This document shows positions 1 through 6,593 of a stretch of 6,593 nucleotides of DNA, piece by piece. A model generated the notes under the pieces. It made no database searches, had not been told where the DNA came from, and saw only the letters and a program-made list of their open reading frames with translations. The DNA lies in contig CAMLEX010000294.1 in the NCBI GenBank assembly GCA_946479055.1, positions 1 to 6,593 on the forward strand. The letters run 5' to 3'. Source of the DNA: an uncultured Bacteroidota bacterium (GTDB lineage Bacteria > Bacteroidota > Bacteroidia > Chitinophagales > Chitinophagaceae). Positions within the stretch are counted from its first letter, which is position 1; every line of letters starts with the position of its first letter. The position numbers and the translations under genes were made by a program.

Positions 1-261
1 GTCAAACCCTCTTAGCTGCGCCTGGTCGCTGAGTTTATCATATACCTGCACCTTATCAATCGCATCAGCAGGTAAATTTCTTGTAGCGATCTTCGGATCA
101 TTTCCAAAGAACTCTTTCCCGTCCACTAATACCTTTTGTACTTTTTCACCCTGTGCTTTTACAGTGCCATCTTTCTCCACCTTCACGCCAGGTAATTTTC
201 TCAAAAGATCTTCAACATTCGCATTGGGTTGAGTTCTGAAAGAGCCGGCATTATATTGAAT
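1..261 (-). CDS. TonB-dependent receptor-like outer membrane protein, plug-domain fragment (partial at both ends)
   Basis: The minus strand is open without a stop for 87 codons from 261 down to the window edge. It reads YNAGSFRTQPNANVEDLLRK, then LPGVKVEKDGTV, VLVDGKEFFGNDP, LPADAIDKVQVYDK and SDQAQLRGFD. This order is typical of the plug domain of Bacteroidota outer-membrane beta-barrel receptors, where the plug sits inside the barrel and gates TonB-driven uptake. The signal peptide and any N-terminal carboxypeptidase-regulatory-like domain should lie upstream (above 261), but that position is occupied by permease sequence on the other strand, so the 5' part is missing. The barrel would continue to the left, outside the window. 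Family resemblance ends at about IQYNAG (244-261), which marks the break. The substrate is unknown. The family call rests on recognised motifs and is fairly secure; whether the break is biological or an assembly artefact is open. Confidence 0.82.
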   Translation of the reverse strand, partial: MQYNAGSFRTQPNANVEDLLRKLPGVKVEKDGTVKAQGEKVQKVLVDGKEFFGNDPKIATRNLPADAIDKVQVYDKLSDQAQLRGFD

Positions 262-981
262 GAGTCTGCTGTTAAAGAACTGGGATATGAACTGGGCAAT
301 GCAGTTGGAAAAAAAATACACCATGATATTGGTAACTTTCAGGGCTCGATGCAAATTGTGGGTGTAGTAAAAAATTTCAATTTCGAGAGTTTGCATAATG
401 AAATAAAACCTTATGGCTTTACAACAGGTCTTTTTGCAAACAAGTATGGTTATGTTATTGCCAGTCTTAAAACAACTGACTATTCCAGGTTATTAGGAGA
501 ACTTGAAAAGTCATGGATCAAACTAAACCCGGGTACCCCATTTGTATATTCTTTCCTTGACCACGATTTTCAGCGCAACTACGAAAAAGAGCAGCGAACA
601 TCAGGCATCGTTGTATATTTTACTTTCATTGCCATTTTGATTGCCTGTCTCGGTTTGTTCGGACTGGCAGCCTTTTCTGCTGAACAACGCACCAAAGAAA
701 TAGGAATAAGAAAAGTATTGGGCGCTTCTGTGGGCAACGTTGCTGCATTACTTTCAAAAGATTTTATCAGGCTGGTATTAGTGGCTATACTGATTGCATC
801 GCCTGTAGCATGGTATGGCATGAATAAATGGTTGCAGGGTTTTGCATATAGAATCGAAATAAGCTGGTGGATGTTTTTAGCGGCCGGTATTTTAGCTGTT
901 TTAATTGCATTAATAACGGTGAGTTTTCAATCAATAAAAGCTGCTATTGCTAACCCGGTGAAGTCTTTGCGAACGGAGTGA
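244..981 (+). CDS. FtsX/MacB-type ABC transporter permease, C-terminal fragment (copy 1, 5'-truncated)
   Basis: This is the last ~245 residues of a permease that is normally ~790 residues long. Resemblance to the intact copy 3 begins at IILNESAVKELGYE (matching residue ~549 of copy 3) and runs to the shared C-terminus NPVKSLRTE. It contains the end of the second periplasmic MacB-like domain (IVGVVKNFNFESL), a membrane segment around FIAILIACLGLFGLAAF, the FtsX coupling motif KEIGIRKVLGAS that in this family contacts the ATPase, and two more membrane segments (VLVAILIASPVAWY and WWMFLAAGILAVLIALITV). About 548 residues, including the first transmembrane half, are absent. The only in-frame start is a TTG at 229, inside receptor-derived sequence, so it is unlikely to be a genuine start. 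It lies 104 bp upstream of copy 2 on the same strand. It is either a gene remnant or a complete gene cut by a misjoin at 244-261. Confidence 0.85.
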   Translation, partial: AGIILNESAVKELGYELGNAVGKKIHHDIGNFQGSMQIVGVVKNFNFESLHNEIKPYGFTTGLFANKYGYVIASLKTTDYSRLLGELEKSWIKLNPGTPFVYSFLDHDFQRNYEKEQRTSGIVVYFTFIAILIACLGLFGLAAFSAEQRTKEIGIRKVLGASVGNVAALLSKDFIRLVLVAILIASPVAWYGMNKWLQGFAYRIEISWWMFLAAGILAVLIALITVSFQSIKAAIANPVKSLRTE

Positions 982-994
982 AGCAGAATTGCGA

Positions 995-1008
995 TCCGCC
1001 GCGGCGGA
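995..1008. repeat. 14-bp perfect GC-rich palindrome in the copy 1-copy 2 gap
   Basis: TCCGCCGCGGCGGA is identical to its reverse complement and stands out in an AT-rich gap just after the stop codon of copy 1. No T-run follows, so it is a poor intrinsic terminator. It lies at the right end of a 22-bp segment (987-1008) that is absent from a matching 16-bp sequence in the next gap, which suggests a small palindromic repeat unit. Its copy number in the genome cannot be judged from this window. Confidence 0.6.
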
Positions 1009-1044
1009 GAAGCAAAAGAACATAATGAAAATGGTTGATAATTA

Positions 1045-1054
1045 TCCGGCCGGA
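1045..1054. repeat. 10-bp palindrome TCCGGCCGGA
   Basis: A second perfect GC-rich palindrome, 36 bp downstream of the first and 31 bp before the start of copy 2. It is short enough to be chance, but its location just upstream of a possible promoter makes an operator-like role conceivable. No regulator is encoded in the window to support that. Confidence 0.3.
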
Positions 1055-1060
1055 ATCACA

Positions 1061-1068
1061 AATGTTTG
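1061..1068 (+). promoter_or_regulatory. possible Bacteroidota-type -7 element before copy 2
   Basis: AATGTTTG matches the Bacteroidota -7 consensus TAnnTTTG at all but its first base and lies 17 bp before the start of copy 2. A TTG at 1035-1037 could serve as the -33 element, but its spacing of about 23 bp is long. The match is weak and could be chance; copy 2 may equally be read from a promoter further upstream. Confidence 0.18.
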
Positions 1069-1085
1069 GAACATAAAAATAAATT

Positions 1086-3008
1086 ATGCTAAAGCACATT
1101 CTTACTATCGCCGTTAGAAGTATAAAAAAACATAAATCTTCTTTTGCTATCAATCTGACGGGTCTTTCTACAGGTTTAGCTTTTTCTTTTCTTCTTTACC
1201 TGTGGGTGCAGGATGAGCGAAGCATAGATAAGTTTCATATAAATGACAGCAGGCTTTACCAGGTAATGGAAAAAAGTACAGAAAATGGAATAATAAGAAT
1301 ACATGACGGTACACAAGGCCCATTGTCTGAAGCCATGGAAAAAGATCTTCCCGAGGTAGAAAATGCAGTTACAGTGATGAACCTGTCAAAAGAGGGTATG
1401 GATATCACGATAAAAAACGGAGATAAATCTTTTAAATCCGCTCCGTTGTTTTCAGGTGATGCATTCTTTAAAGTTTTTACATTTCCTCTTATCTCCGGAA
1501 ATGCGGCAACAGTATTAAAAGAAAAAAATAGTATAACGATCTCTGAAGATCTTGCACGAAAACTGTTCGGCACTGCAGATGCAGCATTGGGAAAATCGTT
1601 GCAGTGGAATGCATTCGGCAAGGATCATTTATCCTCTGTTACAGGTGTCTTTAAAAATGTCAGTTCAAAGTCCACACTTAAGTTTGATGTTGTATTTACT
1701 AAACAAAAGCTGTTGGAAGATCTATGGCAAAATGGGACTAAATGGTACAATACAGGCCCCGAAACTTATCTTTTATTGAAAGAAGGAGTTAATCTAACGG
1801 TCTTCAATAAAAAGATCGAAAGATATATTGATAAATATGATAAAGGCAATCATTTCTCTCTTTTTGTAAGGAAATATTCTGATGCTTATTTGTATGGAAA
1901 CTATGAAGAAGGTAAGCCGGCAGGTGGCAGAATCACCAATGTGAGACTATTCTCTGTGATCGCTATTCTATTGTTAATAATTGCTGCTATTAATTTCATG
2001 AATCTATCCACTGCAAAAGTATCAGGAAGACTTAAAGAAATTGGTATTAAAAAAACAGTTGGCAGCAGCAGGCGCAGTCTTGTTTTTCAGTTTCTCGGAG
2101 AATCACTTTTTGTCACGGCGCTTTCAACTGTTATTGCATTGGTGCTTGTTGCATTATTAATTCCCCAGTTTAATTTTATTACAGGAAAACAACTGTCATT
2201 TCATTTTTCCGCCAGCCAGTTATCGGTGCTTTTTGTTATTGCATTAATAACGGGCATTCTGTCGGGAAGCTATCCTGCTTTCTATCTTTCAGGCTTCAAA
2301 CCATTGGAAACCTTAAAAGGAAAATTGCAAGGAAAGCTGGGTGAGCTTTTTATAAGAAAAGGGTTGGTCATATTTCAATTTATAATATCCCTTGTTTTGA
2401 TCGTATCTGTCTTTATTGTTTACAGGCAAGTTGAATTTGCCCAGACAAAACCTATTGGATATGCGAAAGAAAATGTGGTTTATTTCGATATGGAAGGAAA
2501 GATATTTGAGAACAAAAAAAATTTCTTTGATGAGCTGAAAAGGGTCCCCGGCGTGGTGCAGGCAGGAGGAATAGATCAAAGCCTGATCCGGGAAGATGGC
2601 GGCTCATCCACTTACGGAATAGAGTGGCCCGGTAAAATAGAAAATAAGAATATTGACTTCATGATCAGAGGGGTTGATGTAAGCCTGGTGCATACGCTTG
2701 GCATGCAGATAAAGGAAGGGAAACCGTTTTCTGATGGTATGGGCAGTAATAATTCTTATCTGTTGCTTAATGAAACTGCAGTAAAGGTCATGGGATTAAA
2801 GGAGCCTGTTGGAACGAAAGTAAAATTATGGGGAGAAGAAAAGACGATACTTGGAGTGATGAAGGATTTTCATACAGCTTCTGTTCACCAGCCGATTTCA
2901 CCTTTGATATTCAGATGCGTACCAGACAATGCGAGCATGGCGATGGTTCGCATTGAAGCCGGTTCGGAAAGAAAAGTGATTGATAATCTTACTGCGTTCT
3001 ACAAATAA
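1086..3008 (+). CDS. FtsX/MacB-type ABC transporter permease (copy 2), cut short by an in-frame stop
   Basis: This encodes an inner-membrane permease subunit of the MacB/FtsX superfamily with a family-type N-terminus, MLKHILTIAVRSIKKHKSSF, which aligns with MIKNFLKITFRN of copy 3 and supports the ATG. Order: TM1 (~21-43), first periplasmic MacB-like domain (~44-285), TM2 (~287-308), coupling motif KEIGIKKTVGSS (~317-328), TM3 and TM4 (~340-360 and ~376-398), TM5 (~424-446), second periplasmic domain (~447-640). Translation stops at TAA 3006-3008 just before the last three membrane segments. The same frame then continues without a stop to 3467 with clear family sequence, so the ancestral protein was 793 residues. 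The missing part holds the second coupling motif, so a 640-residue product would probably not be a working permease. The first coupling motif has K where the other copies have R, and GS in place of GA. No Shine-Dalgarno sequence is visible. No ATPase is adjacent; the substrate is unknown. Confidence 0.9.
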   Translation: MLKHILTIAVRSIKKHKSSFAINLTGLSTGLAFSFLLYLWVQDERSIDKFHINDSRLYQVMEKSTENGIIRIHDGTQGPLSEAMEKDLPEVENAVTVMNLSKEGMDITIKNGDKSFKSAPLFSGDAFFKVFTFPLISGNAATVLKEKNSITISEDLARKLFGTADAALGKSLQWNAFGKDHLSSVTGVFKNVSSKSTLKFDVVFTKQKLLEDLWQNGTKWYNTGPETYLLLKEGVNLTVFNKKIERYIDKYDKGNHFSLFVRKYSDAYLYGNYEEGKPAGGRITNVRLFSVIAILLLIIAAINFMNLSTAKVSGRLKEIGIKKTVGSSRRSLVFQFLGESLFVTALSTVIALVLVALLIPQFNFITGKQLSFHFSASQLSVLFVIALITGILSGSYPAFYLSGFKPLETLKGKLQGKLGELFIRKGLVIFQFIISLVLIVSVFIVYRQVEFAQTKPIGYAKENVVYFDMEGKIFENKKNFFDELKRVPGVVQAGGIDQSLIREDGGSSTYGIEWPGKIENKNIDFMIRGVDVSLVHTLGMQIKEGKPFSDGMGSNNSYLLLNETAVKVMGLKEPVGTKVKLWGEEKTILGVMKDFHTASVHQPISPLIFRCVPDNASMAMVRIEAGSERKVIDNLTAFYK

Positions 3009-3467
3009 GTAAATCCCGGTTATGCATTAAATCTTCAGTTCCTGGATGAAACGTTCCGGGCACAATATTTAACTGAAGAGCGAACCCTTACTCTTGCAAA
3101 ATATTTTGCCTGGCTCACCATTTTAATTTCCTGTCTGGGATTATTCGGTTTAGCTGCTTTCGATACAGAACGACGCACAAAAGAGATTGGTATCCGCAAA
3201 GTATTAGGCGCAAATACAAAAAGTCTTATTGCACTTTTATCCAAAGACTTTTTAAAACTGGTAGTAATAGCAATCATACTTGCATCCCCGGTTGCTTATT
3301 ATTTAATGAACAAATGGTTGCAGGATTTTGCTTACAAAGTGAATATTAGCTGGTGGATTTTTATCGTTGCAGGAGCGTTGGCATTATTAATTGCATTGCT
3401 TACCGTAAGTTTCCAGGCTATTAAAGCGGCGATTGCTAATCCTGTGAAATCATTGCGAACGGAATAG
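3009..3467 (+). pseudogene. C-terminal remnant of permease copy 2, downstream of the premature stop
   Basis: Immediately after the TAA, in the same frame, 152 codons continue as VNPGYALNLQFLDETF, then membrane segment TILISCLGLFGLAAF, the FtsX motif KEIGIRKVLGAN, two more membrane segments (VVIAIILASPVAYY, then WWIFIVAGALALLIALLTV) and the family C-terminus NPVKSLRTE, ending at TAG 3465-3467. These match the last ~150 residues of copies 1 and 3 closely. No ATG lies close after the stop in this frame; the first in-frame ATG is at 3306, past the coupling motif. This part is therefore probably untranslated unless the stop is read through. A single base change (AAA, CAA or GAA to TAA) explains the lesion. 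The sequence is otherwise undecayed, so the change is either recent or a sequencing error. Confidence 0.88.
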
Positions 3468-3579
3468 GTGTCACCGCTAAGCAGGAAGCAAAAGTTATTA
3501 AAAACGGAATAAATAGTAAGCGATTGTAATGAATAGAAGTCAGGAATAAGTACTGAAAAGTTTAGAAAAAAATGATTTT

Positions 3580-5934
3580 ATGATAAAGAATTTTTTAAAA
3601 ATAACTTTCAGAAATCTGTTTCGCTATAAAGGCTTTTCAGCGATCAACATTTCCGGTCTGTCTGTTGGTATGGCCAGTGCGATCCTTATTTTTTTATGGA
3701 TGTTTAATGAAATAAGTTTTGACAGGTTTCATACAAACAAAGTTTATTTATACCAGGCATGGAACCGGGGTGTATTCGATGGAAAATTGCAATGCTGGAA
3801 TAATACTCCCCAATTGCTGGGCCCCACTTTGCAAGAGGAATATCCTGAAATAGCTAATGTTTCCCGGTTATATTCCCGCTGGTTTGTAACCAAAGCAGGA
3901 GAAAAAAAAGTTTCTTCCCAGGCTCTCATTGCCGATCCTTCTTTTTTATCCATGTTCAGTTTCCCTTTATTACAGGGAAATGTAAATACGGTCTTGAATA
4001 ATACGTATTCTATTGTGATCACGGAAAAAATGGCGAAGAAGATGTTTGGGAAGGAAGATGCGATGGGTAAACTGATTACAATTGACAAAGACAATTTTAC
4101 TGTTACCGGTATTTTAAAAAGCCTGCCAGCGAATACGTCGTTCAACTTCGAATATATATTGCCATGGGATTATCACATAAAAATTAACGGTGATGATAAA
4201 AATTGGGGGAACAATTTTGTAAAAACTTTTGTACAGGTAAAGCCCGGTACAAACGCTGATTTGCTGGGTGCTAAAATTAAAGACATAACGATAAAACATT
4301 CCAACCGTGCTGAAGAGCATGAAGTCTTTCTGCATCCTGCCAGTAAATGGCATTTATATTCAACATTTGAAAACGGAAAAATTGCAGGCGGACGAATTAC
4401 AATAGTTCGCTTATTTGGAATTATCGCCTGCCTTATTTTATTAATTGCCTGTATCAACTTTATGAACCTGAGTACGGCCCGCAGTGAAAAGCGGGCAAAA
4501 GAAGTAGGCATTCGTAAAGTAGCAGGTGCCCATCGAAAATTACTGATCGGTCAATTTATGGGCGAATCTGTGATTATCGCTTTTATCGCTGGCTTACTGG
4601 CATTAACGCTTGTATACCTGTCTTTACCTTCCTTTAATGAGCTGGTAGGACAACAGCTTTTCGTACCCTATGCTAATATTTCTTTCTGGGCGATCGCTGT
4701 TTTATTTATTGCTTTTACCGGAATTGTCGCTGGGAGTTACCCTGCTTTCTTTTTATCGTCATTCAAACCCATCTCCGTTTTGAAAGGCACTTTCAAAAGA
4801 GCTCATTCCGCTATCAATCCAAGAAAAGTATTGGTAGTTGTGCAATTCAGCTTTGCTATCATATTGCTGATTTCCACACTTATCGTAGTACAACAGATAC
4901 ACCATGCGCAAAACAGGGATGCAGGGTATGAACGGGAGCAGGTAGTTTACCACTGGATCACGGGAGACATTGATAAGAATTATACCTCGCTCAAAAATGA
5001 ATTGATGAGATCAGGTGTTGCTTCATCCGTTACTAAAACTTCCGGACCGCTTAGTTTCGGAATGAGCGATACCTGGGGTCTGGAATGGAAGGGGAAAAAC
5101 ACAAAAGAGAAAATAGATTTTGATCGTTTTAGTGAAGATGAAGGTTTAGTAAAAACAGCGGGGCTAAAACTTATAGCAGGACGGGATATGGATCTTACGA
5201 AATATCCTGCTGATTCCAGCGCCATGCTGATCAATGAATCTGCTGCTAAGGCCATGGGATTTAAAGACCCGGTAGGACAGCTTGTAAAAGATGGAGATGC
5301 GGAATATCATATAATAGGTGTTGTAAAAGATTTTTTATTGGAATCGCCGTTTGAACCTACTAGACCAATGGTCATTGAAGGCAGTAAGAGTTATTTCAAT
5401 GTAGTGCATATAAAACTTGGTTCAGAAAAGACTACAGCGCAAAGCCTTAAAATAATAGAAGATCTTTTTAAAAAATTCAATCCTGAATATCCTTTTGAGT
5501 ATCATTTTGTAGATGATGACTATGCGCTCAAGTTTGCATCTACACAACGTACCGCTACACTTGCCGGTTTATTTGCAGGGTTAACTATTTTTATTTCTTG
5601 TCTCGGACTGTTTGGCCTTGCTGCATACATGGCAGAAAATAGGATCAAAGAAATTGGCGTCCGTAAAGTATTAGGCGCATCTGTTTTCAATATCACTAAG
5701 TTGTTATCCAAAGAATTTTTAGCGTTGGTATTGATTTCCATTTTTATTGCTTCACCAATAGCCTGGTATGCAATGCATAAATGGTTGCAGGGTTATTCCT
5801 ACCGGATAGAAATACAGTGGTGGGTATTTGGATTGGCAGGTATGCTGGCATTGGCAGTAGCCTTAGTGACGGTAAGTTTCCAGGCAATAAAAGCGGCGAT
5901 TGCAAACCCGGTGAAGAGTTTGAGAACGGAGTAG
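3580..5934 (+). CDS. FtsX/MacB-type ABC transporter permease (copy 3), intact
   Basis: A complete 784-residue inner-membrane permease, the usual length for this Bacteroidota family. Order: short cytoplasmic N-terminus MIKNFLKITFRN; TM1 (~21-42); first periplasmic MacB-like domain (~44-275) with ITEKMAKKMFG and FTVTGILKSLPANTSF; TM2 (~277-297) followed by coupling motif KEVGIRKVAGA (~307-317); TM3 (~328-349); TM4 (~368-391); TM5 (~416-438); second periplasmic domain (~440-655) with LINESAAKAMGF and IIGVVKDF; TM6 (~662-683); coupling motif KEIGVRKVLGAS (~690-701); TM7 (~711-730); TM8 (~746-766); C-terminus NPVKSLRTE. The two halves repeat one plan, as in MacB-like permeases with duplicated FtsX domains. 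In this family the protein pairs with a separate ATPase and transmits motion to the periplasm. The start is chosen by alignment with copies 2 and 4; only an A-rich stretch, not a Shine-Dalgarno sequence, precedes it. It is the only undamaged copy here. The substrate is unknown. Confidence 0.95.
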   Translation: MIKNFLKITFRNLFRYKGFSAINISGLSVGMASAILIFLWMFNEISFDRFHTNKVYLYQAWNRGVFDGKLQCWNNTPQLLGPTLQEEYPEIANVSRLYSRWFVTKAGEKKVSSQALIADPSFLSMFSFPLLQGNVNTVLNNTYSIVITEKMAKKMFGKEDAMGKLITIDKDNFTVTGILKSLPANTSFNFEYILPWDYHIKINGDDKNWGNNFVKTFVQVKPGTNADLLGAKIKDITIKHSNRAEEHEVFLHPASKWHLYSTFENGKIAGGRITIVRLFGIIACLILLIACINFMNLSTARSEKRAKEVGIRKVAGAHRKLLIGQFMGESVIIAFIAGLLALTLVYLSLPSFNELVGQQLFVPYANISFWAIAVLFIAFTGIVAGSYPAFFLSSFKPISVLKGTFKRAHSAINPRKVLVVVQFSFAIILLISTLIVVQQIHHAQNRDAGYEREQVVYHWITGDIDKNYTSLKNELMRSGVASSVTKTSGPLSFGMSDTWGLEWKGKNTKEKIDFDRFSEDEGLVKTAGLKLIAGRDMDLTKYPADSSAMLINESAAKAMGFKDPVGQLVKDGDAEYHIIGVVKDFLLESPFEPTRPMVIEGSKSYFNVVHIKLGSEKTTAQSLKIIEDLFKKFNPEYPFEYHFVDDDYALKFASTQRTATLAGLFAGLTIFISCLGLFGLAAYMAENRIKEIGVRKVLGASVFNITKLLSKEFLALVLISIFIASPIAWYAMHKWLQGYSYRIEIQWWVFGLAGMLALAVALVTVSFQAIKAAIANPVKSLRTE

Positions 5935-5987
5935 TCAAGAGTTCGGAATCGGCAGTCATTGAACATTATAAAATAACCTTTAACGAT

Positions 5988-6587
5988 ATGATCAAAAACT
6001 ATTTCAAGATCGCATGGCGCAACATGGTAAGGAGCAAAGGCTATAGCGCTATCAACATCGGAGGGCTTGCCGTGGGTATGGCCGTTGCGATGCTGATCGC
6101 ATTTTGGATCTATGATGAGCTGAATTTTAATAAATATCATAAGAATTATGATCGAATAGCGCAGGTCGTGCAACACCAGACTTTCAATGGAACGAAAGGG
6201 ACCGGCACCGCTATACCATTTCCATTGACAGCCGCCATACAAAATAAATATGGAAACGATTTCAAATACCTGGTGATGTCCTCGTGGCAGGGTAACCGTA
6301 TACTGTCTTCCGGTGATAAAAAGTTAACGGTGGAAGGCAATTTCATGGGGGCCGATGTTGCCCGGATGTTGACATTGAATATGATAAAAGGTAATTATGA
6401 TGCATTAAAAGATCCTCACTCCATCCTTCTTTCCACATCAACAGCAAAGGCGCTATTTGGTAATGAAGAAGCGATGAATAAGCTGGTGAAAATTTCAAAC
6501 ACCATTGATGTAAAAGTTACAGGTGTATTTGCAGATCTTCCCCACGCCACCCGATTCAGCCCGATCGAACCTCGTAATGTCCCATAA
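5988..6587 (+). CDS. FtsX/MacB-type ABC transporter permease (copy 4), N-terminal part, probably frameshifted at the window edge
   Basis: The start ATG gives MIKNYFKIAWRNMVRSKGYS, which lines up with the N-termini of copies 2 and 3. The frame is open upstream to 5781, but that part overlaps copy 3 out of frame and has no family resemblance. Visible: TM1 (~21-42, INIGGLAVGMAVAMLIAFW), then the first periplasmic MacB-like domain with LLSTSTAKALFG (~147-158) and VKVTGVFADLPHATRFS (~175-191). The frame stops at TAA 6585-6587 after 199 residues, ending in a non-family tail, PRNVP. Removing one C from the CC at 6570-6571 would restore an open frame reading IELVMSHNP, which fits FEYILPW at that position of copy 3. 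The stop is therefore probably caused by a one-base frameshift or edge error, and the gene should continue to the right. It begins 53 bp after copy 3 and is probably co-transcribed with it. Confidence 0.82.
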   Translation: MIKNYFKIAWRNMVRSKGYSAINIGGLAVGMAVAMLIAFWIYDELNFNKYHKNYDRIAQVVQHQTFNGTKGTGTAIPFPLTAAIQNKYGNDFKYLVMSSWQGNRILSSGDKKLTVEGNFMGADVARMLTLNMIKGNYDALKDPHSILLSTSTAKALFGNEEAMNKLVKISNTIDVKVTGVFADLPHATRFSPIEPRNVP

Positions 6588-6593
6588 CCCGGC

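Noticed and set aside
229..243. TTG at 229 as a real start codon for copy 1
   Set aside because: These codons lie within sequence that encodes the receptor plug on the other strand (SFRTQ). The product would begin in the middle of a periplasmic domain, with no first membrane segment.
982..1020. GC-rich palindrome as an intrinsic terminator for copy 1
   Set aside because: No loop of normal size and no T-run follows it. The 14-bp perfect palindrome fits a repeat or protein-binding site better than a rho-independent terminator.
950..1153. Minus-strand 67-codon open frame across the copy 1-copy 2 gap, and other minus-strand open frames within the permeases
   Set aside because: They have no recognisable family and no start signal, and they lie opposite strongly supported permease genes. 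They are shadows created by the base composition of the coding strand.
3006..3008. Stop-codon recoding or programmed frameshift in copy 2
   Set aside because: The frame is the same before and after the TAA, so no frameshift is involved. Other genes here end in TAG and TGA, and nothing visible suggests recoding of TAA. A point mutation or sequencing error is simpler.
3572..3583. Tiny ATG ATT TTA TGA frame overlapping the start of copy 3, as a translational-coupling leader
   Set aside because: A three-codon frame in AT-rich sequence is expected by chance, and no ribosome-binding site or conservation supports it.
5781..5987. Longer upstream start for copy 4, inside copy 3
   Set aside because: The frame is open from an ATG at 5781, but these 69 residues overlap the conserved end of copy 3 in another frame and show no family resemblance. 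Alignment with copies 2 and 3 places the start at 5988.

Overview
The window looks like a piece of a Bacteroidota chromosome, most likely from the Chitinophagaceae or a close relative. The reasons are the AT-rich coding sequence, the absence of clear Shine-Dalgarno sequences before the starts, the paralogous ~790-residue FtsX/MacB-type permeases that this phylum carries in tandem, and a Bacteroidota-style TonB-receptor plug at the left edge. The genus assignment is inference from remembered family resemblance, not from a search.

Layout: positions 1-261 hold, on the minus strand, an internal piece of an outer-membrane TonB-dependent receptor-like protein. At about 244-261 it changes abruptly into a plus-strand array of four paralogous ABC-transporter permease genes. 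Copy 1 (about 244-981) is only the C-terminal third. Copy 2 (1086-3467) is full length in outline but is cut by one in-frame TAA at 3006-3008, leaving a 640-residue product plus an untranslated C-terminal remnant (3009-3467). Copy 3 (3580-5934, 784 residues) is the only intact member. Copy 4 (5988 to the right edge) is the N-terminal part of a further copy, and its reading frame appears to be lost at about 6570, a few bases before the window ends. The gaps between genes are short (104, 112 and 53 bp) and hold no other gene; the first carries two small GC-rich palindromes.

Function: all four copies belong to the FtsX/MacB permease superfamily (type VII ABC systems). In this family the membrane subunit works with a separate ATPase and usually transmits ATP-driven conformational change to the periplasm, for export of peptides, lipids or antimicrobials, or for signalling and cell-wall control. 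No ATPase, membrane-fusion protein or regulator is encoded here, so the substrate cannot be assigned. The same strand and tight spacing suggest co-transcription.

I did not find a clearly new biological system. The points worth a second look are the abrupt receptor/permease junction with an 18-bp stretch that fits both genes, the single in-frame stop in copy 2, the probable one-base frameshift at the right edge, and a 22-bp palindromic segment in the first gap that is missing from an otherwise matching 16-bp sequence in the second gap. Three lesions in 6.6 kb suggest either a decaying paralog array or draft/metagenome assembly errors; the sequence alone cannot decide.
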